Of a DNA stretch of 46,652 bases, positions 1-9,528 are shown in pieces. The stretch's first letter is position 1. The number at the start of each line of letters is the position of its first letter. The stretch is from Methylocystaceae bacterium UBA5192. Its GTDB lineage: Bacteria > Pseudomonadota > Alphaproteobacteria > Rhizobiales > Beijerinckiaceae. The DNA is taken from assembly GCA_002412985.1 (NCBI GenBank), contig DHWC01000071.1, forward strand, positions 1 through 46,652, in the 5' to 3' direction. The notes beneath the pieces are model-generated. The model made no database searches. It was not told the DNA's origin and worked only from the letters and a program-made list of their open reading frames with translations. A program made the translations under genes and the position numbers.

Positions 1-902
1 GTTCGCCCTCCTTGCCCGGATTTTTGGCGGCTAATCGGGAAGAATTATCCCAGCCTGATCTGGCCTTAATCTGCGACACCAGCATGTGGAACGCCCAAAC
101 TCCCGCCATAACCGTTATGTTGCGGGGATTAGCCCAAGAAGAGGTCATCATTCGCGGGCCAAGCCATGATTTGCATTCAGGGATGTTCGGCGGACCAGTT
201 CTCAACCCGATACACGTCTTATCCAAAATTATCGGCGATTTGCATGATGAAGCGGGCAAGGTCACGCTGCCTGGATTTTATGATGGCGTGCCTGAATTAC
301 CCCAAGATGTCGCCGACCAGTGGCGCAGTCTCGAATTTAATGAGGAAGCGTTCCTTGCTGCGCTCGGCTTAACCCAGCCTGGAGGCGAGAGGGGGCGAGG
401 CGTCATTGAGCAAATATGGGCTCGACCCACCTGTGATGTGAATGGCGTTGTTGGAGGCTATACTGGGAAAGGCTCGAAAACCGTTTTGCCAGCGCAGGCC
501 TCGGCGAAATTTTCATTCCGCTTGGTCGGTAGCCAAGATCCCAAGGCCATTATGGAGAGTTTTCGGGCTTTTGTCCGCGCTCGTCTGCCCGCGGACGCAA
601 AGGTGGAGTTTCTTGCTCATGGCGCATCTGGAGCCTTGCAATTGCCATTTGGCTCAGAGGCTCTTGCGCGTGCGCGGCGCGCACTGACGGCAGAATGGAA
701 CAAGGAGGCTGTGCTGGCTGGCTGCGGCGGCTCTATCCCGATTGTTGGGGCGTTTAAACGAGATTTAAACATGGACGCTCTGATGATTGGATTTGCGCTC
801 GATGACGATCGCATCCATTCGCCAAACGAAAAATATTCCTACACCTCGTTTCACAAGGGGACGCGTTCATGGGCGCGCGTTTTGGACGCGCTTTCGGCCT
901 GA
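1..902 (+). CDS. M20 family dipeptidase/metallopeptidase, C-terminal part (5' end outside window)
   Basis: The reading frame is open to the left edge of the window, so the gene is cut and only about 300 residues of an expected 450 or so are present. The visible part begins with a GSPSLPGFL segment that lies just after the metal-binding core in this family. It then carries the dimerisation (lid) domain with DLHSGMFGG and a C-terminal segment ending in DDDRIHSPNEKY, whose histidine is a usual zinc ligand. Family knowledge says such enzymes hydrolyse dipeptides or related amides in the cytoplasm; the substrate cannot be read from this fragment. An in-frame TTG at 12 is internal and not the start. 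A 206-base gap separates it from hemA. Confidence 0.85.
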   Translation, partial: SPSLPGFLAANREELSQPDLALICDTSMWNAQTPAITVMLRGLAQEEVIIRGPSHDLHSGMFGGPVLNPIHVLSKIIGDLHDEAGKVTLPGFYDGVPELPQDVADQWRSLEFNEEAFLAALGLTQPGGERGRGVIEQIWARPTCDVNGVVGGYTGKGSKTVLPAQASAKFSFRLVGSQDPKAIMESFRAFVRARLPADAKVEFLAHGASGALQLPFGSEALARARRALTAEWNKEAVLAGCGGSIPIVGAFKRDLNMDALMIGFALDDDRIHSPNEKYSYTSFHKGTRSWARVLDALSA

Positions 903-1108
903 AGCGACGGCGGGCTCATTTGGTTCGGCTTTCCTCCCGCAAAGCGCTGCAATCGCGCGGCAATCCGCCTCTCGCCATCAGATCTGGGATCGGCTATATC
1001 GGAATATATCCTAACTGGGTCCTCGGCGGACGGGGCTTTGAGGGTTCAGCTTAGGTTCAGTCATGCTTGGGTAAAAGCTACGCCAAGTTTCTAAAGGGTG
1101 TGCCGTAA

Positions 1109-2395
1109 ATGGTGTATCGGCGATATTTTGAAGCCGCCGTTTCCCGTCTCAAAGACGAGAGTCGTTATCGGGTTTTTGTCCATCTTGAGCGAAATGTTGA
1201 AACATTTCCGCAAGCTAAATGGCATCGTGAAGATGGCTCTGTTGAAGACGTCACCATATGGTGCTCAAATGATTATCTCGGGATGGGCCAACATCCAGAT
1301 GTTATTGCTGCGATGGTTGACACTGCAGCAAAGGTTGGCGCGGGCGCCGGCGGTACGCGCAATATTTCTGGCACAAGCCAAGCAATTGTAGAACTTGAGC
1401 GCGAACTTGCCGATCTCCATGGCAAAGAGGCGGCGCTGGTTTTTACATCCGGTTGGGTTTCAAATCTTGCGGCGATTTCAACGATCGCAGATTTATTGCC
1501 AAATTGCGTTATTCTGTCTGATGCTTCAAATCATAATTCTATGATTGAGGGCGTAAAGCGCTCGCGAGCGGAAAAGAAAATCTTTCGTCACAATGATCTT
1601 GCCCATTTAGAAGAATTATTGATTGAGGCTGGCGATCGACCAAAACTTGTTGTGTTCGAGAGTCTATATTCCATGAATGGCAATCTTGCGCCTGTTGCTG
1701 AGATTGCAGCGTTAGCAGAGCGCTATGGCGCGATGACTTATGTCGATGAAGTGCATGCGGTTGGCATGTATGGCGTACGCGGCGGCGGTATCTGCGAGCA
1801 AGCAGGCGTGATGGCGCGGATCGATGTTATCGAGGGCACGCTGGCCAAAGGATTTGGCACAATGGGCGGCTACGTCGCGGGCGATGCTGTTGTGATTGAC
1901 GCTATTCGTTCTTACGCGGCGGCGTTTATTTTCTCTACAGCGATTCCCCCTTCAGTCGCTGCAGCGGCTTGCGCCGCAGTGCGGTTGTTGAAGCAACGTT
2001 CAGATCTCCGCGCCGCTCATCAACGCGCCGCCCATATTACGAAACACGCGCTCTCTGCAGCTGGATTGCCGGTTTTGGATAATGGCTCTCACATTGTGCC
2101 AGTGATGGTGCGCGATGCGGAGCTGTGTAAAGCGGCAAGCGATCTTCTGCTTGAGCGTCACAATATCTATATCCAACCCATCAATTATCCGACAGTGGCC
2201 AAGGGGTCTGAACGTCTGCGCATTACGCCAACGCCGCGTCATAGTCAGCAGGATATCGCTGCGCTTGTTGAAGCGCTGGTGGATGTTTGGCAAACGCTCG
2301 GCATTGCGTTTGTTGTCCCGCCAGCTCATTTGCATGTCGGCGAAAAAAGCGACGGACAATGCACCTATCCCGAGATCAAACTCGCCGCGCAATAA
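1109..2395 (+). CDS. hemA: 5-aminolevulinate synthase
   Basis: This PLP enzyme condenses glycine and succinyl-CoA to 5-aminolevulinate, the first step of tetrapyrrole synthesis by the Shemin route of alphaproteobacteria. The N-terminus (RYFEAAVSRL, then YRVFVHLER) is family-typical. CSNDYLGMGQHP lies at about residues 52-63, DEVHAVGMYG at about 213-222, and the PLP lysine is in TLAKGFGTMGG at K247. The ATG at 1109 is preceded by AAAGGG at 1093-1098. At 428 residues the protein is some 20-25 residues longer than usual, all of it a C-terminal tail after the WQTLG segment. It converges on ugd, and a hairpin terminator lies between the two stops. Confidence 0.95.
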   Translation: MVYRRYFEAAVSRLKDESRYRVFVHLERNVETFPQAKWHREDGSVEDVTIWCSNDYLGMGQHPDVIAAMVDTAAKVGAGAGGTRNISGTSQAIVELERELADLHGKEAALVFTSGWVSNLAAISTIADLLPNCVILSDASNHNSMIEGVKRSRAEKKIFRHNDLAHLEELLIEAGDRPKLVVFESLYSMNGNLAPVAEIAALAERYGAMTYVDEVHAVGMYGVRGGGICEQAGVMARIDVIEGTLAKGFGTMGGYVAGDAVVIDAIRSYAAAFIFSTAIPPSVAAAACAAVRLLKQRSDLRAAHQRAAHITKHALSAAGLPVLDNGSHIVPVMVRDAELCKAASDLLLERHNIYIQPINYPTVAKGSERLRITPTPRHSQQDIAALVEALVDVWQTLGIAFVVPPAHLHVGEKSDGQCTYPEIKLAAQ

Positions 2396-2409
2396 TTTAA
2401 AATTCTCAC

Positions 2410-2434
2410 AAAAAACGGGGCCCGAGAGCCCCGT
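2410..2434 (-). terminator. Intrinsic terminator of ugd, shared with hemA
   Basis: A 7-bp perfect stem (ACGGGGC at 2415-2421 with GCCCCGT at 2428-2434) encloses the loop CCGAGA. On the minus strand it is followed by six T residues (A run at 2410-2415, partly in the stem), so it is canonical for ugd, whose stop is 23 bases upstream. On the plus strand the U tract is poor, so termination of hemA there would be weaker. Confidence 0.8.
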
Positions 2435-2456
2435 CTTCATGCGCGTCGATTATCGA

Positions 2457-3761
2457 TCAGTTTCGACCAACGCTAATATACGTGAAGCCGCGTTTACGCA
2501 CGTCAGCAGGACGATAAATATTGCGTAAATCTATAATATTTGGCGATTTCATTAGGCTTTTTACGCGATCTAAATCTAAAGCTCGAAACGCGTCCCATTC
2601 CGTGACAATGGCCACAGCCTCTGCGCCCTCTAGCGCTGCATAGGCGTCATTATGGAAGACGACTTCTGGCATAAGCGGCCGCGCTTGCTCCATGCTTTCT
2701 GGGTCATAGGCATGCACGCTGGCGCCATCGCCAGCGAGCGAAGCTACGATCGCTAACGAGGGCGCGTCACGCATATCGTCGGTATTTGGCTTAAAGGCCA
2801 AGCCAAGCAGGGCGATTTTTTTACCACGCACTGAGCCGCCAAGCGCAATAATAATTTTACGCGCCATCGCGCGTTTGCGCGCGTCATTAACAGCAACAAC
2901 TGTTTCTACAATACGTAAAGAGGCGCCTTCGTCTTGACCTGTTTTTATCAATGCGAGCGTATCTTTTGGAAAGCATGACCCGCCATAGCCTGGACCGGCA
3001 TGGAGAAATTTTGCGCCAATCCGTTTATCAAGACCTATGCCGCGTGCGACTTCATTAACATCCGCGCCAACTTTTTCGCACAAATCGGCGATTTCATTGA
3101 TGAAGGTGATTTTTGTCGCAAGAAAAGCATTGGCTGCATATTTCGTAAGTTCTGATGTGCGACGGCCGACGAAAACGAGCGGCGGCGCATTTAACGAAAG
3201 CGGACGGTAGATTTCTTCCATGATTTCTTTGGCCCGCTGTTCCTCAACGCCGATCACTACGCGATCTGGGCGTTTAAAATCTTCAATCGCGGCGCCTTCT
3301 CTTAAAAACTCTGGATTAGAAACAACGGCAAAATCAGCGCGGGGATTGGCCTCACGAATGATGCGATCAACTTCATCGCCAGTGCCGACGGGAACGGTCG
3401 ATTTATTCACGACAACCGTGAAACCTTCTAGCGCGCCTGCAATGGTTTTTGCCGCTGCATAAACAAAGGAAAGATCGGCGTGCCCATCGCCGCGGCGCGA
3501 GGGCGTGCCAACGGCGATAAAAACGGCGTCAGCGCCCTTTACCGCAGGGGCTAGATCAGTCGTAAAAGAAAGTCGATTTTGTTGAACATTATTTGCAACG
3601 AGCTCATCAAGACCTGGCTCATAAATCGGGATTTCGCCCCGTTTCAGGCGGTCAATTTTTGATGTGTCAGAATCCACGCAAATAACATTATGACCGAAGT
3701 CGGCAAAACAGGCGCCGGAGACAAGCCCCACGTAACCAGAGCCAATCATCGTAATATTCAT
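2457..3761 (-). CDS. ugd: UDP-glucose 6-dehydrogenase
   Basis: It oxidises UDP-glucose to UDP-glucuronate with two NAD+, feeding envelope polysaccharide synthesis. The N-terminal Rossmann motif GSGYVGLVSG begins near residue 7, VSNPEFLREG lies at about 148-157, and the catalytic cysteine is C263 in GYGGSCFPKD. About 434 residues is normal for the family. I chose the ATG at 3761 over the adjacent in-frame TTG at 3764 because AAGAGG sits 6 bases before the ATG. It is the next gene on the strand after maeB, with an 80-base gap, so co-transcription is possible but not shown. A UDP-glucuronate 4-epimerase-like gene at 41.1 kb could use its product. Confidence 0.95.
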   Translation of the reverse strand: MNITMIGSGYVGLVSGACFADFGHNVICVDSDTSKIDRLKRGEIPIYEPGLDELVANNVQQNRLSFTTDLAPAVKGADAVFIAVGTPSRRGDGHADLSFVYAAAKTIAGALEGFTVVVNKSTVPVGTGDEVDRIIREANPRADFAVVSNPEFLREGAAIEDFKRPDRVVIGVEEQRAKEIMEEIYRPLSLNAPPLVFVGRRTSELTKYAANAFLATKITFINEIADLCEKVGADVNEVARGIGLDKRIGAKFLHAGPGYGGSCFPKDTLALIKTGQDEGASLRIVETVVAVNDARKRAMARKIIIALGGSVRGKKIALLGLAFKPNTDDMRDAPSLAIVASLAGDGASVHAYDPESMEQARPLMPEVVFHNDAYAALEGAEAVAIVTEWDAFRALDLDRVKSLMKSPNIIDLRNIYRPADVRKRGFTYISVGRN

Positions 3762-3841
3762 CAAAGACCTCTTGAGCGTTTTGGATTCTTTTGAATCTCT
3801 TTAAAAAACAATATTCAACAGATTTTTCAACAAACAATAGG

Positions 3842-6124
3842 TTACGCCCCCACGCCATAAGCGGCGACAGCCGCCATATTGACGATTTCGGTATCCGTGG
3901 CGCCGAGTTGAACGATCTGAACAGGTTTGTCCAGTCCAACAATTAAAGGGCCAATGACTGTAGCGTCGCCCAGTTCCTGGAGCATTTTTGTCGCAATAGC
4001 CGCTGAATGGAAAGCTGGCATGATTAAGACATTGGCGGTGTCTTTTAACCGAGAAAAAGGATAGGCGCTCATTAATTCTCGGTTCAGCGCTATATCCGCG
4101 CCCATTTCGCCTTCATAGGCGAAATCAACGCGTCGTTGATCAAGTACGCGAACCGCTTCATGCACGCGTGCGGTTCGTTCGCCTGGCGGATATCCAAAAG
4201 TTGAAAAGGCTAACATGGCGACGCGCGGCGTGAGACCTAGTCGCCGCGCAACGCCAGCAGCTTCAATTGCGATTTCAGCAAGCTCTTCCGCATCAGGCAA
4301 TTCCGTGATGGCTGTATCTGCGACAACGACAACGCGGCCTTTTGCAAGAATGAGGGAAACGCCAATTACCCGATGGCCTGGTTTTTGATCGATTACGCGG
4401 CGAATTTCTTCAAGCGCATTCGAAAAATTGCGCGTGACGCCCGTCACCATAGCGTCAGCGTCGCCCCGCACAACCATTGCCGCAGCGAAATGATTGCGAT
4501 CATGATTGATCAGACGCTGACAATCGCGCAACAGAAAGCCCTTGCGCTGCAACCGTTCAAACAGGAACTGGGCATAGACATTGTTCCGATCGGATAGTTT
4601 TGCATTGTGAATTTCAACGCCTGCAGAAAGCTCAACGCCAGCTCTTTCTGCAACAGCGCGCACACGATCTTCGCGTCCAACAAGAACGGCGGCGCCTAAG
4701 CCCTGATTAACAAAACTATGCGCCGCTCGGATAACTTGCTCTTCCTCGCCTTCCGCAAAAACAACGCGCTTTGGTTCTCTGCGTACGCGTTCAAAAATAT
4801 TTTGCATTAGGCCGGCTACGGGATCGCGTCGCGCCGTTAATTCGGCGCGATAGGCTTTCATATCTACAATGGGCCGGCGCGCGACGCCTGTATCCATTGC
4901 CGCTCCGGCGACAGCGGGCGGCACGATAGAAATAAGTCGCGGATCAAAGGGAGCAGGAATAATATAATCTCTGCCAAATTTTGGTCGCGCGCCTCTATAG
5001 GCGTTTGCGACCTCATCCGGAACATCTTCGCGCGCAAGATCCGCTAGCGCTTTCGCAGCTGCAATTTTCATTTCCATATTGATTGTTCGCGCGCGAACAT
5101 CGAGCGCGCCGCGAAAAATATATGGAAAACCAAGAACATTATTTATTTGATTGGGATAATCTGATCGCCCAGTCGCAACAATTGCGTCAGGCCGACAGGC
5201 GTGGGCTTCTTCTGGGGTGATTTCTGGATCAGGATTGGCCATGGCGAAAATAATTGGATTTGGCGCCATAGATTTCAGCATTTCTTGCGATAACGCGCCT
5301 TTGACTGAAAGTCCGTAAAAAATATCTGCGCCCTCAAGGGCCTGGGCTAAAGTACGCAGGGGCGTCTCAGTTGCATGAGCGCTTTTCCATTGATTCATGC
5401 CTTCTTGCCGACCGCGATAGATTACGCCCTTTGTATCGCAGAGAATAATGTTGCGCGGATCAAAGCCCAACGCCCGAGCGACTTCTAAACAGGCGATGCC
5501 TGCTGCGCCAGCGCCATTGCAGACAAGTTTCGCCGTCTTAATATCGCGATTGGTTAAAGTCAGGGCGTTAATTAAGCCGGCGGCGGAAATAATCGCTGTG
5601 CCATGCTGATCATCATGAAATACGGGAATATCCATCATTTCGCGAAGTTTTTGCTCAATGATGAAACATTCAGGCGCCTTAATGTCTTCTAGATTAATGC
5701 CGCCAAAGGAAGGCCCAAGATACCGCACGGCGGCGATAAAGGCGTCAACATCATTCGTATCGACCTCAAGATCGATCGAATCTACGTCAGCAAAGCGTTT
5801 AAAAAGCGCCGCCTTGCCTTCCATAACTGGTTTAGCCGCAAGGGCTCCAAGATCGCCTAATCCCAGTATCGCTGTGCCATTGGTGATGACGGCGACCATG
5901 TTGCCGCGCGTTGTATAGTCATAGGCAAGCGAGGGATCTTTGGCGATTGCGAGAACTGGGGCCGCAACGCCGGGCGAATAGGCGAGAGAAAGATCTCTTT
6001 GTGTCGCCATAGGCTTGGTTGCGACAATCGCTAATTTGCCTGGCCGGCCACGCGAATGGAAGAGGAGCGCGTCCTTGTCAGAAATCGTTTCTGGCGCGGT
6101 TGGTGATCGTGGATCTTTCGCCAT
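3842..6124 (-). CDS. maeB: NADP-dependent malic enzyme with C-terminal phosphotransacetylase-like domain
   Basis: It decarboxylates malate to pyruvate with reduction of NADP+ and links the TCA cycle to gluconeogenesis and acetyl-CoA supply. Residues 20-160 form the malic domain with SLAYSPGVAAP (Y49) and GLGDLGALAAKPVMEGK. DDQHGTA is at 171-177 and the dinucleotide-binding GAGAAGIACLE at about 204-214. From about residue 430 a phosphate acetyl/butyryl-transferase-like domain follows, usually regulatory and not catalytic in MaeB. I chose the ATG at 6124 because MAKDPRSP matches family starts and GAAGG lies upstream; a longer frame to 6166 adds 14 atypical residues. The 760-residue length is normal. 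It is divergent from mutS. Confidence 0.93.
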   Translation of the reverse strand: MAKDPRSPTAPETISDKDALLFHSRGRPGKLAIVATKPMATQRDLSLAYSPGVAAPVLAIAKDPSLAYDYTTRGNMVAVITNGTAILGLGDLGALAAKPVMEGKAALFKRFADVDSIDLEVDTNDVDAFIAAVRYLGPSFGGINLEDIKAPECFIIEQKLREMMDIPVFHDDQHGTAIISAAGLINALTLTNRDIKTAKLVCNGAGAAGIACLEVARALGFDPRNIILCDTKGVIYRGRQEGMNQWKSAHATETPLRTLAQALEGADIFYGLSVKGALSQEMLKSMAPNPIIFAMANPDPEITPEEAHACRPDAIVATGRSDYPNQINNVLGFPYIFRGALDVRARTINMEMKIAAAKALADLAREDVPDEVANAYRGARPKFGRDYIIPAPFDPRLISIVPPAVAGAAMDTGVARRPIVDMKAYRAELTARRDPVAGLMQNIFERVRREPKRVVFAEGEEEQVIRAAHSFVNQGLGAAVLVGREDRVRAVAERAGVELSAGVEIHNAKLSDRNNVYAQFLFERLQRKGFLLRDCQRLINHDRNHFAAAMVVRGDADAMVTGVTRNFSNALEEIRRVIDQKPGHRVIGVSLILAKGRVVVVADTAITELPDAEELAEIAIEAAGVARRLGLTPRVAMLAFSTFGYPPGERTARVHEAVRVLDQRRVDFAYEGEMGADIALNRELMSAYPFSRLKDTANVLIMPAFHSAAIATKMLQELGDATVIGPLIVGLDKPVQIVQLGATDTEIVNMAAVAAYGVGA

Positions 6125-6293
6125 TAGGCCCTGCCTTCTCTTAATATTAAAGTTATTGCGGCGCACAATAGCGGGCTCGATCGAAAATCAAAAGCGGGCC
6201 AAGGCTTATGACCACATTCTGAGGGAAAAGAAATTCTTGTGCGTCGCGCAACTTCAGGCGGCGCAGCGGCGTGTGGCCAGATAGAATAGAGCA

Positions 6294-8966
6294 ATGACGC
6301 CAGAGACGCTAATGCCGGACGAAACTCTCGATAAAACGCCCCAGCGGCCGACGCCGATGATCGCTCAATTTTTGGAATTGAAAGCGGCCTATGAGGATTG
6401 TTTGCTTTTTTACCGCATGGGCGATTTTTATGAATTATTTTTTGACGATGCGCAGGTCGCCGCCCGCGCCCTGGGCATTATGCTGACAAAACGCGGAAAG
6501 CATTTGGGCGCAGATATCCCGATGTGTGGCGTGCCAGTCGATCGGGCTAATGATTATTTACAAAAATTGATCGTTCAAGGGCATCGCGTTGCTGTTTGCG
6601 AGCAAATTGAAGACCCATCTGAAGCTAAAAAGCGGGGTGCAAAATCCGTCGTGCGGCGCGATGTTGTGCGGCTTGTTACGCCAGGTACAATTACAGAGGA
6701 AGCTTTACTTGATCCCTCACGCGCAAATGCCTTTGCCGCTCTTGCCCGTTTGCGCACTGCGCAAGGTCGGTGGCGGTATGGATTAGCCAGTATCGATATT
6801 TCAACTGGCGAATTCTTCGTTCAAGACTGCGAGATGGATGAGCTTCTTTCGGCTCTGGCGCGACTAGAGCCGCGGGAAATCGTTGCACATGAAGCCTTGT
6901 GTCGGGATCAAAAAATAGCCGATCAACTCCTCGCTCTCAAAACTCCTGTGACGCCTTTGGCGCGAGATATCGGCGCAGAAGCTGCGCAACGCATACAAAG
7001 TTACTTTGGAGTCAATACTCTCGAAGGATTTGGCGCGCTGAGCGCTGAGGCGTTGGCTGCCGCTGCGACAGCTCTGTTTTATGTCGAGCGCACGCAGAAG
7101 GGTCAAAAACCTGTTTTGCAGCCGCCGAAGGTAAAGAATTTAAGCCTATCGCTTGAAATCGACGCAGCAACCCGCGCTAATCTTGAACTCACACGAACGC
7201 TAACCGGCGATCGAGAGGGCTCGCTTCTTTCTGTAATCGACTCGAGCGTTACCTCGGCAGGCGCAAGACTTATGTCTGAGCGATTGGCGGCCCCTCTGAC
7301 GGATCCTGAACAAATTATCGCCCGGTTGGATGCCGTGAGCTTCTTTCTGAACGATCCAGTTTCGCGTAATGCCTGCCGAGATCGGCTTAAGCGCCTTCCT
7401 GATCTGGCCCGCGCCATCTCGCGTCTGTCGCTGAATCGCGGCGGCCCACGCGATCTCAAAAGCATTGGCGTTGCGCTTACGATAGCTAATGAAATTGCTG
7501 AGAGGCTGTCAAAGCTCACGCTGCCAAATGAGATTATTCTTGATTTAAAAATTTTTACCCTTGCGGATATCGATCTGGCGCAAGAAATACTTGCAACGCT
7601 CAAAGAAGATGCGCCGCTTGATAGGAGATCAGGCGATTTTATTCGTGAAGGATGTAATGCTCTATTAGACGAAGCGCGGAGCCTGCGCGATGAAAGTCGA
7701 ACAGTTATCGCCAGTCTGCAAGCGCGTTATGCAAGCGAAACAAATATAAAACTTAAAATTAAGCATAATAATTTTTTGGGTTTTTTTATTGAAGCGCCTG
7801 CCGCTCAAGGTGAAAAATTACTTCAAGCGCCATTTTCTGAAATCTTCACCCATCGTCAGACAATGGCGGATGCAATGCGATTTACGACTAGCGCCCTAGT
7901 CGAGCTACAAAGCAAAATAGCCTCTGCGGCGGATCGAGCCTTGACTTGCGAATTAGAGGAATTTGATCGACTGGCAAATCGAATTTTATCGCAAGCTCAC
8001 GTCTATCAATCCTTAGCGCAATCTTTTGCGCGACTTGATGTCGTTATGGCGCTAGCGGAAGGCGCGGAGCGCTATGGATGGTCGCGTCCAGAGATAGACG
8101 ATTCTTTAAGATTTGAAATCACCGGCGGACGACATCCTGTTGTCGAGGCTTCGCTCAAACAGCAGGGAAAGATTTTTGCGCCCAACGACTGCGATCTAAC
8201 GGATAAATTGAGCGGTCGCATTGCTGTGGTAACCGGCCCAAACATGGCGGGCAAATCAACCTTCCTACGCCAAAATGCGATCATAGCGCTTATGGCTCAG
8301 GCTGGTTCATTTGTGCCGGCGCAAAAGGCTAGGTTTGGGGTAATTGATCGGTTGTTTTCACGTGTTGGCGCCTCGGACGATCTTGCGCGCGGGCGATCAA
8401 CATTCATGGTCGAAATGGTTGAGACTGCAACGATATTAAATTGTGCAACCCCGCGTTCCCTCGTAATTCTTGATGAAATTGGTCGCGGCACCGCTACCTT
8501 TGATGGATTATCGATTGCATGGGCGACAATAGAGCATCTGCATGAAATAAATCGTTCGCGGGCGCTTTTTGCGACTCACTTTCATGAATTGACGCAATTA
8601 TCAAAACGTCTTGACCGTTTGACGAATCTTACAATGCGCGTGAGCGAGCATGAAGGAAATATTGTTTTTCTCCATGAAGTCATCTCTGGAGCTGCCGATC
8701 GTTCTTATGGCGTACATGTGGCGCAAATAGCCGGACTTCCCTCGAGCGTTATTGCGCGCGCCTACCATATTCTTTCTGAATTAGAGGCTGCCGATCGTGC
8801 AAAGCCAGTAGAGACGTTGATTGATGATTTACCTCTTTTTAAAAAAATGGCCTCTGAACCGATGATAAAAGATCAATTGAGGGAGGCCTTATTACAGATC
8901 GATCCCGATCAACTTACGCCACGAGAGGCGCTTGCGGCGCTTTATGAATTAAAAAGCAAAGTTTAA
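6294..8966 (+). CDS. mutS: DNA mismatch repair protein MutS
   Basis: MutS recognises base mismatches and small loops and starts mismatch repair. The mismatch-reading Phe-X-Glu motif is F45-Y46-E47 in GDFYELFF, followed by DIPMCGVP. The connector, core and clamp regions are complete. The ATPase has Walker A GPNMAGKST at 648-656, then Walker B LVILDEIGRGT and ALFATHFHEL. The 890-residue length is normal. The start at 6294 has only a weak purine stretch upstream, and an in-frame ATG at 6312 is possible. The stop lies one base from the convergent rsmD stop, so there is no room for separate terminators. Confidence 0.96.
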   Translation: MTPETLMPDETLDKTPQRPTPMIAQFLELKAAYEDCLLFYRMGDFYELFFDDAQVAARALGIMLTKRGKHLGADIPMCGVPVDRANDYLQKLIVQGHRVAVCEQIEDPSEAKKRGAKSVVRRDVVRLVTPGTITEEALLDPSRANAFAALARLRTAQGRWRYGLASIDISTGEFFVQDCEMDELLSALARLEPREIVAHEALCRDQKIADQLLALKTPVTPLARDIGAEAAQRIQSYFGVNTLEGFGALSAEALAAAATALFYVERTQKGQKPVLQPPKVKNLSLSLEIDAATRANLELTRTLTGDREGSLLSVIDSSVTSAGARLMSERLAAPLTDPEQIIARLDAVSFFLNDPVSRNACRDRLKRLPDLARAISRLSLNRGGPRDLKSIGVALTIANEIAERLSKLTLPNEIILDLKIFTLADIDLAQEILATLKEDAPLDRRSGDFIREGCNALLDEARSLRDESRTVIASLQARYASETNIKLKIKHNNFLGFFIEAPAAQGEKLLQAPFSEIFTHRQTMADAMRFTTSALVELQSKIASAADRALTCELEEFDRLANRILSQAHVYQSLAQSFARLDVVMALAEGAERYGWSRPEIDDSLRFEITGGRHPVVEASLKQQGKIFAPNDCDLTDKLSGRIAVVTGPNMAGKSTFLRQNAIIALMAQAGSFVPAQKARFGVIDRLFSRVGASDDLARGRSTFMVEMVETATILNCATPRSLVILDEIGRGTATFDGLSIAWATIEHLHEINRSRALFATHFHELTQLSKRLDRLTNLTMRVSEHEGNIVFLHEVISGAADRSYGVHVAQIAGLPSSVIARAYHILSELEAADRAKPVETLIDDLPLFKKMASEPMIKDQLREALLQIDPDQLTPREALAALYELKSKV

Positions 8967-8967
8967 T

Positions 8968-9525
8968 TTAATTTTTAAAAGCCAGAAAATTAATTTGAGT
9001 ATCGCCATAGCGCCGATGATCGAGGAGGGTAAAATTTTTTGGTAAAATAATTTGTGTTGCGGCTGACTCTTCAACTAATAAAATTGCCTGATCTGTAAGC
9101 CAAAGCCCTTGGCTCAAAGCATTTAAACAAGGTTCGACAAGGTTTTTTCCGTACGGCGGATCGAGAAAAGCCAGTGAAAATATTTCGCCCTTTGGCGCCT
9201 CGCCAAGTCGCGTCGCGTCACGGCGAAAGATACGGGTGACGCCGCCCAGTGCGAGCGTGTCAATATTCGCCCGCAACAAAGCGCGCGCTTGCGCGGCCTC
9301 ATCAACGAATAAACATCGTTTAGCCCCGCGGGAGAGGGCTTCAAGTCCCAATGCGCCTGTTCCGGCAAAAAGATCTATGACAGTTGCATTGGTTATTGGA
9401 TCGCCAAAAGCATGAAACAAAATGTCAAAAATAGACTCGCGTAGACGATCGCTCGTTGGCCGAATCGCTTGAGAGTGCGGCGTAGTAAGGCCGCGTCCGC
9501 GTAAAGCGCCGCCGACTATCCGCAT
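8968..9525 (-). CDS. rsmD: 16S rRNA (guanine-966-N2)-methyltransferase RsmD
   Basis: RsmD methylates G966 of 16S rRNA during 30S assembly. The N-terminus MRIVGG with RPTSDRLRE is a family signature. The SAM-binding motif I is DLFAGTGALGLEALSRGA, and the catalytic motif is DPPYGK. The length of 185 residues is typical. The ATG is three bases after the stop of the RluB-type gene, so the two RNA-modification genes are almost certainly one transcript. The 3' end abuts the convergent mutS stop. Confidence 0.93.
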   Translation of the reverse strand: MRIVGGALRGRGLTTPHSQAIRPTSDRLRESIFDILFHAFGDPITNATVIDLFAGTGALGLEALSRGAKRCLFVDEAAQARALLRANIDTLALGGVTRIFRRDATRLGEAPKGEIFSLAFLDPPYGKNLVEPCLNALSQGLWLTDQAILLVEESAATQIILPKNFTLLDHRRYGDTQINFLAFKN

Positions 9526-9528
9526 TGT

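Noticed and set aside
2000..2440. 146-codon frame antisense to the end of hemA
   Set aside because: It lies opposite strongly conserved hemA codons, has no family resemblance and crosses the terminator.
7103..7603. 166-codon frame antisense to mutS
   Set aside because: Ser/Arg-rich shadow translation of mutS with no ribosome site and no recognisable domain.
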